Program-made: the position numbers and the translations under genes
The notes under the pieces: model-generated
Told to the model about the DNA's origin: nothing
Databases searched by the model: none
The model's input: the letters and a program-made list of their open reading frames with translations, nothing else
NCBI RefSeq assembly: GCF_041146395.1
Contig: NC_091006.1
Location: 2,672,001 to 2,736,000, forward strand
Reading direction: 5' to 3'
DNA length: 64,000 nucleotides
Origin: Eulemur rufifrons
Taxonomy: Eukaryota; Chordata; Mammalia; Primates; Lemuridae
Shown: positions 36,760-49,169 of the stretch, one piece after another
Position numbering within the stretch: position 1 is the stretch's first letter
Layout: every line of letters begins with the position of its first letter

Positions 36760-37541
36760 AAAACTAGAATAAATATAAAAACAATTAGAAAAATACCCAA
36801 GAGAAGACTTTGGGCATTAATACTATGTTCCCTTGAGTTTACTTTTTATTCTTTTATTTTTTTTCTTTCAAAGTAGATTACAAATTACAAATCTCTGCTC
36901 CAAATTAAGATGCCATTTGATAATCTCTGCCTTCGAGATCAAACATCAAGACTATATTTAACCTGAGGTTAGTGAGGCAAACAATTTTTAGGAATGTCTT
37001 TCCAAGAGAGAGTTGAATGTAGGTCTTCCCCAGAGCTGTGAGACCACAACCTTCCTCTTGGGCTCTCTGCCAAGGGCCTAGATTACAAGAATTTTCAGCT
37101 AACATACATGAACTTCTCCGTTGCTGCAAAACTGGCCATACCAGGTGCCTGTTTATTCCACATCATTTTGGTGTTAACATGTAGGAGGACCTTTGAGTAG
37201 TGAGACTACTCACATAACTGGAACTTCCTATACTCAACACTAAGGCCCACCAATGTGAATTATGTACTGATTTAAAACAAAATTTCCTCAGTAGGTCCTG
37301 CAACCCACATGCATATAATCCATGTTGTCTACCATCCAGTTCTCTGTTTTACACCATTAAACAGAGTGATCTCACATTGGGTTGATGAACCTGAAGTACT
37401 ACCAGAACCTCAGTTCTGTACATTCTACTTGCTAAGGCAGGAAACTGAACAAATGCACTTAAAAAGAGAAGGAGAAAGGTCAATAGCAAGGGTTGAAATG
37501 GAAAGGACTTCCTGGCTCATCTCGAGAGAAACAGAAGGATA
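36760..37541. other. Unassigned sequence
   Basis: No gene or repeat I can name in these 780 bp. Confidence 0.45.
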
Positions 37542-37690
37542 GGGGTGGCACACACCTGTAGTCCCAGCTACTCAAGAGGCTGAGGCAGGATGATCACTTG
37601 AACCCAGGAATTCGAGGTGACAGTGAGCTGTGATTGGGCCACTGAACTCCAGCCTGGGTGACAGAGTGAGACTCTGCTTCTAAAAAAAAA
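37542..37690 (+). mobile_element. Alu right-arm fragment (FRAM-like)
   Basis: 'ggggtggcacacacctgtagtcccagctactcaagaggctgagg ... cactgaactccagcctgggtgacagagtgagactctgc' and an A9 tail. Only the right arm is present, as in FRAM or a 5'-truncated Alu. The flanks 'gagaaacagaaggat' and 'agataaacagaaaat' may be a decayed target-site duplication. Confidence 0.88.
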
Positions 37691-38190
37691 GATAAACAGA
37701 AAATTAAATCATCAGAGCGCACATATCCAGAGTGGTTCAGTTAGGCTACATTTCACTACCCTCAGCTAACTCTATACAAGTCTTGCAAACAGCCCCCCAA
37801 AAACCTCAGAGCTTGGTAACAGCCAGGGCAAACTCATATTCGACCATGGAGATGGGTTCTATTTTGCATTGCTCTCACTAAAACATAAAAAAAGCTATAA
37901 TGTAGCAATTATTCTTGTGCTGACATCAACAGTATTATGCATCAGGATGGCGGGTTACTGATTTTAATCAGCACAAAAATCACAGAATTTTCATGCTGAA
38001 AGGAACCTTTCACGTTTACCAACTGAATATTTGAGCATTTTTCCATTATGTTCATAGATATTTTCATGTATAGTTTATTTTCTTTTAACATGTGTGTTTG
38101 GTGTCCTCTAAATAAGCTGTATGTTTTTCACGGGCTAAATCCATGTGTATTGCCTTTCAGTTTACCCTCATTCCCACGCAAACCCCAGTG

Positions 38191-38198
38191 GGACACAG

Positions 38199-38226
<28 letters not shown>
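38191..38226. repeat. (CA)n microsatellite
   Basis: 'gacacagacacac...' with about 16 CA units ending at 38226. Flanked by unassigned sequence on both sides (37691-38190 and 38227-39397). Confidence 0.92.
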
Positions 38227-38229
<3 letters not shown>

Positions 38230-39397
38230 TATACCCAGAATGTGCTCGATCAACACCATTAGTTGACTGACTTACTAACAACAGACTAAAGGCTGCCTCC
38301 TGAGTCTGATGGTCAAAGCCATAAAATCAAGACATTGATCTAATCTCCATTTAAAGAATCTGATAAAACTACAGGGCAGAGATGAGGTGAACCACCAAAG
38401 ACTTGCTGCACTGGGTCCTCAAAGAATGGGAAAAACCAAAGGAGCTAGAAGCTGAGGCCCCAAGCCCTCTCCCTGCAGGGAAAGTGACTTTGTCATCCAT
38501 GGGAAGAGTGGACTAGGATAAAACAGGAGAGCTGAGAAGGATGCCACACCGCTGGTTAAAAGGTTGGGGGGAAATTTGTACATTAAGCAAACTGAGATGT
38601 GTTGCAATTTTATTAATAGAAGGAAAGTAATTTTCTTAGATGACAGCAGAAGCCACTTCCAGCTTTTTCTTTTCTTTGATCTATCAGTGCTGCCCTGGCC
38701 ACCAACCAAGTTCACATAGTCCACACAGACATTTTGGATTGCATCAACATGTTAGCACTCTTATTTTTCAAAATGTGGAGGATATATATCTAAGATTAAA
38801 CCTGTAGAAATCAACCCCTAGATGTCATTGTTGCTGCTGAAATATCAAATCTCAAGTCTTTGAATTTTTAAATCTGAAGAGATAGCAGTGTTAATCTGAA
38901 TAAGCCACTTAAATAATGCAAATTCAATTCACTTTCAATTTTTCAAAGCCAAGTCCAAAGTCTTCTGGACTTCTTAACCAAAATGTAACTAAATCTTAGG
39001 GTGTTAGTACGCATTCAGTTGCCAACAAAATCCACATTTAGGAAAAATAGGCTGAAAACCCACGTAGTCATATGTGACATTACTAACGTGCTCACATCAA
39101 ATTCCACGACATAAGCTGATTATAGAGTAGCTGGTTGATTCTGCCCCTCTCCTCCTTTCCCGCGTGCTGTCTGACTTCCGTGTTGGCCTCTGTCTTTGGT
39201 GTCTGGAGCCCAGAGCCATCTGCGCCTTGCAAACAGCAGCTTCCCACCCAGGGCACACAGAGAGCAGAGGTGCTCATGGCCCCCAGCTTCACACCCTATT
39301 TCCAATTAGCCATCGAATGCTACATAGTCTTTGTTCACAGCGTCCCTCAACTCCATCCCTTCCTTCCATTTCATGTCATTCTTGTCTGCATCTTTGC
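38227..39397. other. Unassigned sequence
   Basis: About 1.2 kb with no gene or repeat I can name. Confidence 0.45.
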
Positions 39398-39625
39398 AGT
39401 AATAATACTTATTGTTTATCAGTCACTTTCCATGAGAGGCACATCAGTGCCCCATATACATTACATCCTTTGAACTTTTCAACAGCCCTTATGAAATAGG
39501 TATCACCATCCCCATTTTACAGATGAAGAAACCAAGGCACAGAGAGGTCAAGTAACTTGCCCTACGTTAGACAGCTAGTAAGTGCTTATAGGTTTTGAAG
39601 CGCAGGGTGAAACCCAGTCCACAGA
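39398..39625 (-). repeat. MIR element, reverse
   Basis: 'aataatacttattgtttatcagtcac', 'ccccattttacagatgaagaaaccaaggcacagagaggtcaagtaacttgccc' and 'acagctagtaagtgc' are a well-kept reversed MIR. Confidence 0.92.
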
Positions 39626-39798
39626 GTCCAGACCCTTAGGGCCTCTCTGAAGCTAACTCCCAGGTCCCTACCTGAAGGCCACCTTTCTTCTCTCTCCAAA
39701 GCCCCCAGCCTCCAATCTGAAGCCCCATCTGCCCAAAACACTGCTTTTGAGTAGCACCTCCAATAAACTAGGAGCATGTCTGCTAAATAAAATCACTT

Positions 39799-40010
39799 TT
39801 TCATTCAATCACTGAGTATTTACTGACCATAGCTACATTCTAGGCCCTGTTCTAGGCTAGGGGAAATATCAATTAACAAAACTGACCAGCTCTCTGGGCT
39901 CTTGGAGTTCATTCCCCACCAGAATAGACAGATGTTGAAGCAGCTATCATAGGTGGAACCAGTGGCGATAGAGCTAAGTCCACAAAGGTGTGTGAAGTAG
40001 CACAAGTAGA
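39799..40010 (+). repeat. Old LINE-tail fragment
   Basis: 'ttcattcaatcactgagtatttactgaccatagctacattctaggccctgttctaggct' and 'ctctctgggctcttggagttcattc' match the same dispersed old repeat as at 5425 and 61215. Confidence 0.6.
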
Positions 40011-41560
40011 CCCCTAACACAGGCGTCCCTCAGGAAGGCCCTCAACACATGCTTGCCGCCTCTCTCTGCATGGCCCAGCCCCAGCCCCGGCGTGACTTCC
40101 TGGCCATAGATCTTCCTGCTCCCTATTCCAAGCCCTCCATGCCAGGCAGAGAAGTCTCCACTATCCGGACAGATGCCCTGTGTCCACTTTCATTCACATC
40201 TCCATTCATGTTGCTGCATTTTCTTCCAAATCCAAGGCGACCCGTTCTTAAACTTAGTTCGCTCAGGCTTTTCCCTCCCATTAGGTGGCCACAGGGAACT
40301 CCCTGCATGTGGCCCAGAGCTGTGAGTTAAAGCCCTGCTCATCCCTGATTCTGGATGTGCCACTTCCAGCTCACAAGAATTTCAGCTGGGCCCTCCTGCC
40401 TTGTGGCTTTGTGGAGCTTATGCTGAGACTAAAAAGGGCATGAAAATTGCTGTGTGTACTTTCTCTGGGTACTGTATGCATTTTCCCTTGCTTTTCTTAC
40501 TCATGTCCTCTTCTCGGTGAAACAAACATCCCAAAAGGTCAAATATTATACCATGTTCCCTATGTTCAGTCTTCTGCAGTATATGAGGAGCTCAAGCTGG
40601 GAACCTTAGACAGTAGACTACTTACTATCTATGGTTATCCATTTACTGATGTCTTAAAGAAGCAAGAAGTAGAACTCCCAGCCAGCTGATGATGATGCCA
40701 GCGGCTCCTCCTAGTCTATCACCTCAAGAGGAGCTGTCAAAATAACAAATGACATATTTTTAAGTCGCAGGATTACCCCTTAGCTGGGCTCTCTTGGTTT
40801 GATTAGCAGTTACTTTTCCTTTTAGTGTCTTTCTTCATCTTCTTCTCCTTCTTCTTTTCATTTTCTTCCTCTGCCTCACTCATCAATAAAGGCCACTGCT
40901 TTAGGGAAACTGCTTCTCTGGGAAGAATTTAACAGTATCGTATTACAATCACATTGTCTAGTTCAGAATCAGGTGCTATTACCTGTCAACAGGGTTTTGG
41001 GCATAGCAAATGCTACCACTCAACTCAGCTGAGCTACCACCTGGCTTCTGGGCAGATAAAGTGGCAAAAGGAAAGAGCCCTTAGGAGGCCTCAAAATCTC
41101 ATTTTCATTCCCCTTGCAGAGAAGAGACTGACTTTATTGACAAAGACGACTGAAAATTGCTTGAGCGTTCCAATAACCAGTCTGCGTTGAAGCAGAGAGA
41201 CAGTCTGGCGGAGGCGAGCTCCCTGCTCCACCGCGTAGCTCCGCCGAGCCACGCTCTGCTGCAGCACAAGTCTGTGGCATATGCAGACTAGACTGAAAGG
41301 AGCCTCCTGTCGGCCTCCAAAGCAGCCCCCCTCCACCTCCACTCCCAGCCTGCTGGTGCGTTTCCTGGATCCCAACCATAAATCTGCATGAATTCAGGGA
41401 ATCTCTGCCAGAAACTGAACTCTTAGACTGATTCAGGGGCCTGGGGTCAGGCCTGGGTTAGCTGGGCAAGACCAGTGTCCCACTTGCCACTGGAGTGCTC
41501 CGTGGCATGACTGCACATTCCAGGTAGGCCACTAGATGTCACCACCAATGATTCGTGTCC
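40011..41560. other. Unassigned sequence with a pyrimidine tract and a CpG-richer patch
   Basis: A CTT-rich pyrimidine run lies at 40826-40875. A patch at 41190-41250 has several CpG sites in an otherwise CpG-poor region. No gene is recognised. Confidence 0.45.
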
Positions 41561-41587
41561 GTATACCCAAGTCCTGTTTGGGTATAC
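41561..41587. other. Perfect inverted repeat, 10-bp arms and 7-nt loop
   Basis: GTATACCCAA (41561-41570), loop gtcctgt, TTGGGTATAC (41578-41587). It could form a hairpin as single-stranded DNA or RNA. No transcription unit is seen around it. Confidence 0.8.
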
Positions 41588-44500
41588 AGACAGGAGAACT
41601 CCAGACAGAATTCCATCACAACCTTGATTGCAGGGCTGCTACACTTGCTATGACTGTCTGAGCTCCTCAGTGGGCCTCTTCTAAACCAGTTAGCATCTCA
41701 CACCCAAAACAGTTGGACTGCAAGTTCAGCAAGACCTCTGTTAGCCAAGCAAAGCCCAACTCTCACAATTACATCCTCTGCTATTTCTCTTCTTCTTCCT
41801 AGTCACAGTTGGTTGTTGGGTATCCTTCTGGTTCAGTTGGGCCCTCAAAAAGAAATAAATTAATATGTAGCCTCACAGCACCCAGGATTTTAGATGTCGA
41901 TGTGCTGCTGAAATAATGTAGGTCTGTGGCTTTTAGCAGAGAATATATGACAGACGGAGAATTTATAATGATTCTTGAGACCTGAACTATAATTATGAAG
42001 TATTTCTAGGTATCTATTCAGAATGCAAAATGTAAGGAACCTGGAGCTAATGCTAATTTATTACTGACAGCTGTATATATAATAATATATCATGTCTTTT
42101 AATCTTGCATTCCTTCTGACTTACATCAAGCAATCTTTTCATTCATTAATAAAATCAAGCCTTGCTATTATTCTTAATGATGAAGTCCCATTTTGAACCC
42201 AGAGGACTCCTATAATTAAACTCTGTGCTTCCATATACCAGACATCTGAAGCTCAAAAAAAAAAAAAAAAAGATAAACTGAACTTGTTTTACAAGCTAGG
42301 TTAAAACATCGGAAAGATGGAGCCCAACTGCTCACAGTTCCACAGCAGCTAAATAGCAAAATCAGGAATAATTTTTGAGTTTATCTTCTCAGCTCACATC
42401 ACCACACCCTTTTCCCTTTTGGCCCTCCGGCCTCCTCTCATCCTTCCACAATCTTTCCTTTTTTGAGGCAGTATATTTTCTAAAGGTCATGATAAAAATT
42501 ACAGCTAAAAGAAATACAGGTCACATGTCTTGTCCAATTTTCTGTGCTGTGCCAAAGACTTACATGATTAATCCCTTCAAAAGAAATCTAATCCAATCTT
42601 ATTACACCAAAGACAAGGTGTCCTTCATAAGTATCAAGGCTAGAAAAAAGTAAGGTCTTCCTCAAGTTTCAAGTGGTTTGGTGCCTCATTCGGTTTATAA
42701 CCAGTCATCACCTTGGAAACTTACTGCACTGTCCTTAGTGTCCCCCAAATTCAAGCAGTGCTCTGGTTTGATATATAAAGCACTGTGTATTATCAGACCT
42801 GGCCACTTTAGAGATACAGACACATGATACTTGTAGAAAAAAGCAAAACCTTTAACCTCATCGACTAATTAATGACCCCAAAGTAGAATAATGAGGCGTG
42901 TGGAGATAGGGATTCAGTTACTGGGTCATCTCTCCTCTGGAAACAGAATCAGATTCTACTGAATAGGCGCTAGATAACTGAGTAAGCAAGTTTCCTATCT
43001 ATAACTCTAAATCTTACTATGATCGGTTAATTAAATCATGAGAAATAACATTCTACGGAAGGTACAGAGAAGAGTTTAGGTGAAATGTCCACAAGTTCAA
43101 TGGAACTACATCTCAATGTCTTTACATTCCTGACTCAAAAATATTTTTTGTAAATTTTCTGGAGAGCTCTTTTACAGGAAAGAGAAACACTGAGGTTTTG
43201 TGTCACAGGTTTTCTGAAGTTGTCTAGGTTTTTCTCTTGGATTCTGCATCTTATACCTTCTCAGTCTCCAGTAATGAAGTTCCTAATTCTTTTGTTAACA
43301 TTCCTTTCTGCCTGTAACGATTTCTTCCTATTGGCTCTGGCTCTTCCAGTTACTTTAGCATAGGAAGGAGCATCAGCAATGACTATGTCATGTTCCAGTA
43401 ACAAACAGGTCCAAAAACCTCAGTGACCTGCTCACCCTACGTACCAACCGTGGGTCAGCTGGGGGCTCAGCTCATCACTGTCCCTCTAAGATGTTGGCCG
43501 ACAGGGTGGCCACCACTTGAAACATTGCCAGTTATCAAGCCAGAGGGAAGAGAGTACTCTGGCAATTAAAAGCTCAGATATGGAGAGGACGCCCTCACGT
43601 CCACACACCATTTGTTAGCCAACCTCAGTAACACCCCCAAGCCACAGGAGAAACGGGAAGTTCTAGCTAACCTTGTGTCGGAAGAGGGGCAGTGGGAAAA
43701 GCTGGCGAATACCAATGGTGACTACCACAGGAACTTCAGACAAAGATACACTTTTTTTCATTTGCTTTAGAAGTCTCTTATTTTCCCTAGATTACATTTT
43801 CTCTATTTTGTTCTTGCACTGTCCCTAGATCAAATAATTCTCTGATTTCTTTTCTGTCTACTTTCAGATTCATGGATATTACAGTTAAGCCATTACTAAA
43901 GAGAAGCCTCTCTTCAGACAATTCTAAACCAGGATTGTCTGGGCCAGTAGCCCAAGGAAAGGAAAGGAAGGGAAAGATTTTCTAACACTAGCCGTTTGTT
44001 CTTACTTTCACCCTTTTGTATTTCTGGTTTTCCTTGATGTTTTTCCTTTTACCTTTCCATGCTAGTCTACTACAGAATCTCTTACTTTTTTAAAAAAAAA
44101 AAAAAGTACTCAACATTTTGACTTCTTCTTAGCTATTTTTTATCCAATTGGCAAAGGATCCTGTGGAATAGCAGAACTCTAACTTTGGGGGTTTCTCAAC
44201 CCCCAAATTCGGATGAATTTGTACCCTGCAATAAAGGGAGTTACCAGCCTGTCAGAACTGTGGCTCTAAATTTTGCTAGCTTTTCCTCCCAGGACAAATG
44301 ACAGCCCAGCCTGCCCTGAAGGCCTCTAACTGTATCTGTGATTCCCACGGGGTATCTCACCAAACAAGCCCAGTCCCTTGCTGTGACCAGAGTCTTCAGT
44401 TCTACCCCTTTCCTCCTGTCCATGGCCCACCTACTGAGTCACGACCCACGCTGTGTGTTCTAAATATAGCAAAACAGGATTCTTGGTTGGGCAGAACGCT

Positions 44501-44859
44501 TCACTCACTCCCTATTTCACTGCATTACCAGGGGACTTACACCTGGTATGTGTCCACGAGACGGACCCAAATGACAACCACCACCGTGCCCTCAGAGGAC
44601 CGCAGGTGTGTTCCTGGGTCAAGCTACCCAGTCCAGCCCTACGGACCCCAAAAACCTCTCACACAAACACATTTCCAGAGCCATCTCTGCCCCTCAATCG
44701 GCACAGCTAAAGTAAGGCCATGAACCCAGCTAGGGCCTCTAGATTTTAGCCAGGAACACCTCAAAAAGTACAGCCCGACGAAAAAGAAAGAAGCAGGAAA
44801 ACGTGGCTTAAAAGACGTCAGTGCCCGCTGGTGAAAGCCAGTTATGTGGGGGGCGTGGG
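41588..44859. other. Unassigned sequence upstream of the CpG island
   Basis: About 3.3 kb with no gene. An A17 run is at 42256-42272 and a further A-rich run near 44091-44105. The piece 43380-43680 has the look of an old, unnamed interspersed repeat ('aaacattgccagttatcaagccagagggaagagag'). Open frames up to 141 residues (44298-44723) have no motif. Confidence 0.45.
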
Positions 44860-45122
44860 GTGACGAAGCCGCCCACAGATTCAGGAGACTTGAACACACT
44901 CCGACCTCTAGACCTAGACGACCGCTGACACGACAGCGCAGAGGTCATTAGAGTCAGGCCACACGGGCCCGAACCCCACCTGGGAGCCGGCACTGTGGCG
45001 AACCCGCCCGGAACCTTCTTCGCGCCCGCCCGGCCTCGGCTCACAGGGATGCCCATGGGCGGGGCCTGGGCCTCGCCCCGCCCCCGCTGCCCGCCATTCG
45101 AGTCACCTGACCGACCCGCGGC

Positions 45123-45130
45123 TCACGTGA
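45123..45130. promoter_or_regulatory. Palindromic E-box TCACGTGA
   Basis: A perfect 8-bp palindrome containing CACGTG inside the CpG island, 13 bp upstream of the YY1-type element. It fits binding by USF1/2, MITF/TFE or MYC-MAX type bHLH-zip factors. Binding is inferred from the motif only. Confidence 0.6.
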
Positions 45131-45139
45131 TCGGTCCCC

Positions 45140-45298
45140 AGCGCCGCCATTTTGGAGCTCCGGGTGAGGAGGGGGAAAGCGGGGGAAAAGAGGGAAAACA
45201 GCCGGGAGGGAGTGGGGCGAGGGCGAGGGCGAGGGCACGGCCGGGTCCTAGCCGGCCAAAGGAGGCTCGCGGAAGCAGCAGCCACCGCCCGACCGCAG
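45140..45298 (+). other. ZNF507: ZNF507 exon 1, 5' untranslated (probable)
   Basis: GC-rich sequence downstream of the YY1-type element ends in GACCGCAG followed by GTACTC, an acceptable splice donor at 45298/45299. No ATG-initiated reading frame of note lies in it; the long open frame across it begins at a TTG and runs through the donor, so it is not treated as coding. If this exon joins directly to the coding exon at 52606, the start context becomes GCAGAT before ATGG, with G at -3 and G at +4, which is favourable. The 5' end is only approximate, and one or more extra untranslated exons in intron 1 cannot be excluded. Confidence 0.65.
45143..45155 (-). promoter_or_regulatory. YY1-type element at the probable start site
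   Basis: GCCGCCATTTTGG is the reverse complement of the YY1 consensus AAnATGGCGGC with flanks. It lies at the 5' edge of the probable first exon. Its position relative to the CpG peak and to the donor at 45298 suggests that it helps set the transcription start. A weaker second copy of the core (CGCCATT) lies at 45091-45097. Confidence 0.6.
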
Positions 45299-46789
45299 GT
45301 ACTCCGTCCCGGGGCCGCCCCTCAGTCCGCTGTTAGCGTTGCCGCCGGCCATGTGCATCCTCCCCTCAGGCCCCTGCCGGCACCCGCTTCCTCCTCAGCC
45401 TGCCGAAACCTGCCTAGTGTTCGCCACATACCCCAAGTTCCGTGTCCCTGTTCTGTCCTCTGTGCAGCCCACGGCAAGGCCTGCGGAGACCTCGGGCTTG
45501 CCTTGCAGCTGGGTGGGTGGGAACCTGCTGCTCCCCGCTTACTGTCACCAGCCTGGTCCGCGGGCAAGTCCGCCCGAGGCGTTGCTTCCTTCCCTTCTGC
45601 AGATGTGAAATCGCTTAGGCCGGCCAGGATGGTTCTCACCGCATTTCTTGATTACTCTTGTCAACTGCCCACCCCCAGTCGTCCCAGTCCTTTAGCCACT
45701 GCGTAGTGTGGAAAAAGCTAGTACGGAAAAGCAGCCTTGGCCTTCTACACTTACTACCACCCTCTTCAATGGAATGATCTTTCCAGAGATCACTGACACC
45801 CTTGGAGGAAGCTCCCACCTCTTAAGACCTGGGGGCATCCGGAGTGAATGGTTTGTGTGAAAACCCAGGATGATTAGCAAGGCGGAGGCCACCTTGCCAA
45901 CCCGAAGGCGGTCTGGGCTGTAATCTGCTATCAGTCAGCATCGCTCTTCTCGGGCAGTTAATGGATTTATCACCTCCTTGAGTTTGTGCTTCAATACTCT
46001 GCTCTGGCTAGGTGTAAGGGTTGCCTTATTGATTAAAAGAAAGCCTGGTCCTTCATTCCTTTACCTCACCAACTCCTTAAAAATTAACTTGGGGGAGGCC
46101 CAAAGATGTGCCTTCTGCCCTGACAGTGAACTATTTTATTTAACCATAATCGATAAGTTAGTTGCATTGTAGGTGAAACGAATAAGCATTCTCTTATCTT
46201 TTAGATGAATTTTAGCTAGTGTAAGAAACAGTAACAAAGAAATATAGGGCCAGGGTAGGAATCTGCATTAGAAGATATATAGGTCACGCCACTGTGTCAG
46301 ATCTTTTTATGTCGCTGTTTTGCCCACTGTTTGTAAAATTTGCAGAATCACTTTTCAGATTGTATTTTTGGTTAAGATTAAAATAGCGATATTGCAGTTT
46401 ATTGTTCTATACTCGTTAGAAAGTGATGTCAAAAACCCAATTGTGTTTTCAGTCAATTACTTAAATTCTGAGGTAAAACATAAAATATGCAATTATTGTG
46501 AGAAGTTTCCAGAGCTTTTTTTCCTTTTTCTTTTTTTCCCTAACTTCTGGAAAATCCTTAAGTATACTTGTTAGGTAAATTATGTGAATTTGCATCATGT
46601 AATTAGCTTGCATGAACATTCCTCTGAATTTCTTTTTGAAGTGGAATATTGGGAAATTTTTCACTGCCAAAACATCATTACTTTGTTTCATCAAGAAAGA
46701 GAAATGTTTGATACTATATACTTTCGTTCTTGGCCACAGCTGGATTTTGAAGATTGATCCAAGGGACTGTATTAATTTCAGGAATTGAT

Positions 46790-46950
46790 TTGAAAGACAC
46801 TGGCTCTGCCACTTAACAGCCATGTAACTTTGGGTAAGTCACTTAAACTGTGCTGAGTGTTTCCTTGTTTATGAAATTGTGTAACATCTACCTAGCCTGT
46901 CCCAAACAGTTAAGAAGATCAAATACACTAACATGTTTGATACAGCCTAG
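46790..46950 (+). repeat. MIR element, sense, in ZNF507 intron 1
   Basis: 'actggctctgccacttaacagccatgtaactttgggtaagtcacttaaactgtgctgag' is the forward MIR core. Confidence 0.88.
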
Positions 46951-47039
46951 ATGTAAGGGCCTGTTACTCTTTTCATTATCCATAGTTTATACATTTTTGT
47001 TCTCACTAAGAATTAGGAGGAGGAGTGGTATATTTGAGA

Positions 47040-47200
47040 AATCACGGTTTTAGAATCAGACAGGCCTGGATTTCAGTTCTTAAACCAGTTACTATTTAAA
47101 TCTGTGAGCCTTAGTCTTCATCTGCCCAAAAAAAAAAAAAGATTAGTATTACCAGGAATTACATGAGTATTAAACAAAATCTACGTAGGTGTTACACCCT
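47040..47200 (+). repeat. MIR element, sense, in ZNF507 intron 1
   Basis: 'tttagaatcagacaggcctggatttcagttctt', 'gtgagccttagtcttcatctg' and 'gattagtattaccaggaattacatgag' are MIR core blocks, with an A13 expansion in place of the usual 'taaaatggg'. Confidence 0.85.
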
Positions 47201-47204
47201 GGAC

Positions 47205-47305
47205 TTGCAACTCAAGGGCAAGGATTTCCTTATATGTTTTTGTAGTCTCCAGCACTGTGGTTGGCACATTATAGGTGCTCAATAAATGATAGTAAATCTG
47301 AATAT
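47205..47305 (+). repeat. L2 tail in ZNF507 intron 1
   Basis: 'gggcaaggatttccttatatg' and 'tccagcactgtggttggcacattataggtgctcaataaatg' are the forward L2 end. Confidence 0.85.
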
Positions 47306-47569
47306 TGGTTTATGTTAGTTAGACCTTATGTCTTAATTGCAGCTGCCAAAGTAGAATGTTCTCTCAGGCTAGATGCCAGCTAAGAAACTCTAGACTATGA
47401 GATTCATACACTTACGATATTTATACTTAGTTTTTTCTTAGCGGCAATTAATAATTACATTGAGCTAAGGAGATTTTAAGTCAAATAAATTATAGCTGGC
47501 ATTAGTAAGGTAAATTTATAAATAATGTGTAAGCAGTTTCCAGATAACTTTTTATAGACAGTTTATAAT

Positions 47570-47690
47570 TCAGGGACCTAAAAGTTCATCCATGTCTACC
47601 ATCTCATTTTACATCTGAGGAATCTAAAACCCACAGAGACAGTGACTTGCCTCAGGTCACACAGCTGACTTGAGGGCACTTAGGGGGAGG
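47570..47690 (-). repeat. MIR fragment, reverse, in ZNF507 intron 1
   Basis: 'catctcattttacatctgaggaatctaaaacccacagagacagtgacttgcctcaggtcacacagctgac' is the reversed MIR core. Confidence 0.8.
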
Positions 47691-47738
47691 GGCCCATAAG
47701 CTTATGTCCCCTTCGTTCTTTTCGCTGGAGCAAAATAA

Positions 47739-48094
<356 letters not shown>

Positions 48095-49169
48095 AATGTT
48101 TTTATTTTAGAATTATAATCAGGAAGAATGGGGTATTGGCCATTACTTTTATAGTACAATTTTTTTTTCTAGTTGGAAAAGAACAAATTCTTATTCTGAA
48201 AGAGAATGTTCTTTTATATTGTACTGCCTTCACTTATATACAGAAAATTACAGCCTTCTCTCCGGGTCCACATGAATTGTTCAACTTGATGACCATGCTG
48301 CTATAACTAAAAAGAACTAATTACACAAATAAACCAAATTATAAGGAAATAGAGACAACCAAGATACTTTGGCTTTTAACTTTTCTTGGAAAAGACATTA
48401 ATTATAAGCTTTTGCCTGTAGATACTGTTGTCAAGGAAAGATTTGAGAGACTTGGTGGAAAAGGCTATAGAATTTTTCTGGTTTGGGATACAACTTTTGT
48501 TTGTTTATTTGTTTAATGTATTTGTTCTAATGTTGTTATATCTAAAGATTCCAAACAAGAAATCTGTTTTGCTAATGCCTCTGGTCTTCTCTCCTAGTGA
48601 ACCTTCCTGTTCAGCCATGTTGATCTTTTCACTAACCCCTAGATAGCATGCTTATTCTCACTTCCAAAAATACAGTAATGTTACGGCTGCCTTCCTTGTC
48701 GGTCTTATCCTTGTGTCACCTTGTATCTACAGTATTCTAAAGAAGCAAATGGCACATTCAAATTAGGATAATTCAAGGAGGGTATATTTACGGAGATACT
48801 AATAATAAAGGTGTTGGACTTACGTAGTCAAACCACAGGGATAATACTGTCATCTGGAGGTAGCAGCACCAGAAAAAGGAATAGGTACCAGAATCAGAAG
48901 AGTCTTGTAGAGCGGCCTACCTGGAGAAAAGTGGCCTCCTTTTGAAGAACACACCCAGCCCAAGGTGACCTAGAGGTAGTGAACCAGGACGATGAATATT
49001 CTGATCTCACTTTGCTGCCTCCCTCTGATCTGTCATGGCTCTCCGTTGGCTGACCTCAGCCAGAAACCAGAGAGCAGGGGAGCCTAATGATGTAATCTCT
49101 CCTGAGACAGGGAATGGAGTAGAGAGGGGGGATTCAGTGAGTCCAGAGGGCAAATGGGTGACATCTGGC

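Larger units (their letters stand above)
44860..45620. promoter_or_regulatory. ZNF507: CpG island promoter of ZNF507
   Basis: CpG dinucleotides, rare elsewhere in the window, become dense from about 44,860 and peak at 44,990-45,350. There is no TATA box at a useful place. Visible elements are GC boxes (GGGCGGGGCC at 45058-45067; GCCCCGCCCCCGC at 45075-45087), a palindromic E-box TCACGTGA at 45123-45130 that suits USF/TFE-type bHLH factors, and a YY1-type GCCGCCATTTTGG at 45143-45155. YY1 elements of this orientation commonly sit at or just downstream of start sites of TATA-less genes, so transcription to the right probably starts near 45,130-45,150. This is the housekeeping-type promoter expected for a broadly expressed zinc-finger gene. 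Divergent antisense transcription is possible but no antisense exon could be shown. Confidence 0.88.

Noticed and set aside
44298..44723. A 141-codon open frame on the + strand before the CpG island
   Set aside because: No motif, promoter or splice context; overlapping open frames on both strands suggest chance.
45152..45706. A 184-codon open frame in the CpG island
   Set aside because: It begins at a TTG, runs through the exon 1 donor at 45298, is Arg/Gly/Ala-rich as expected from GC-rich non-coding sequence, and overlaps open frames on the other strand.
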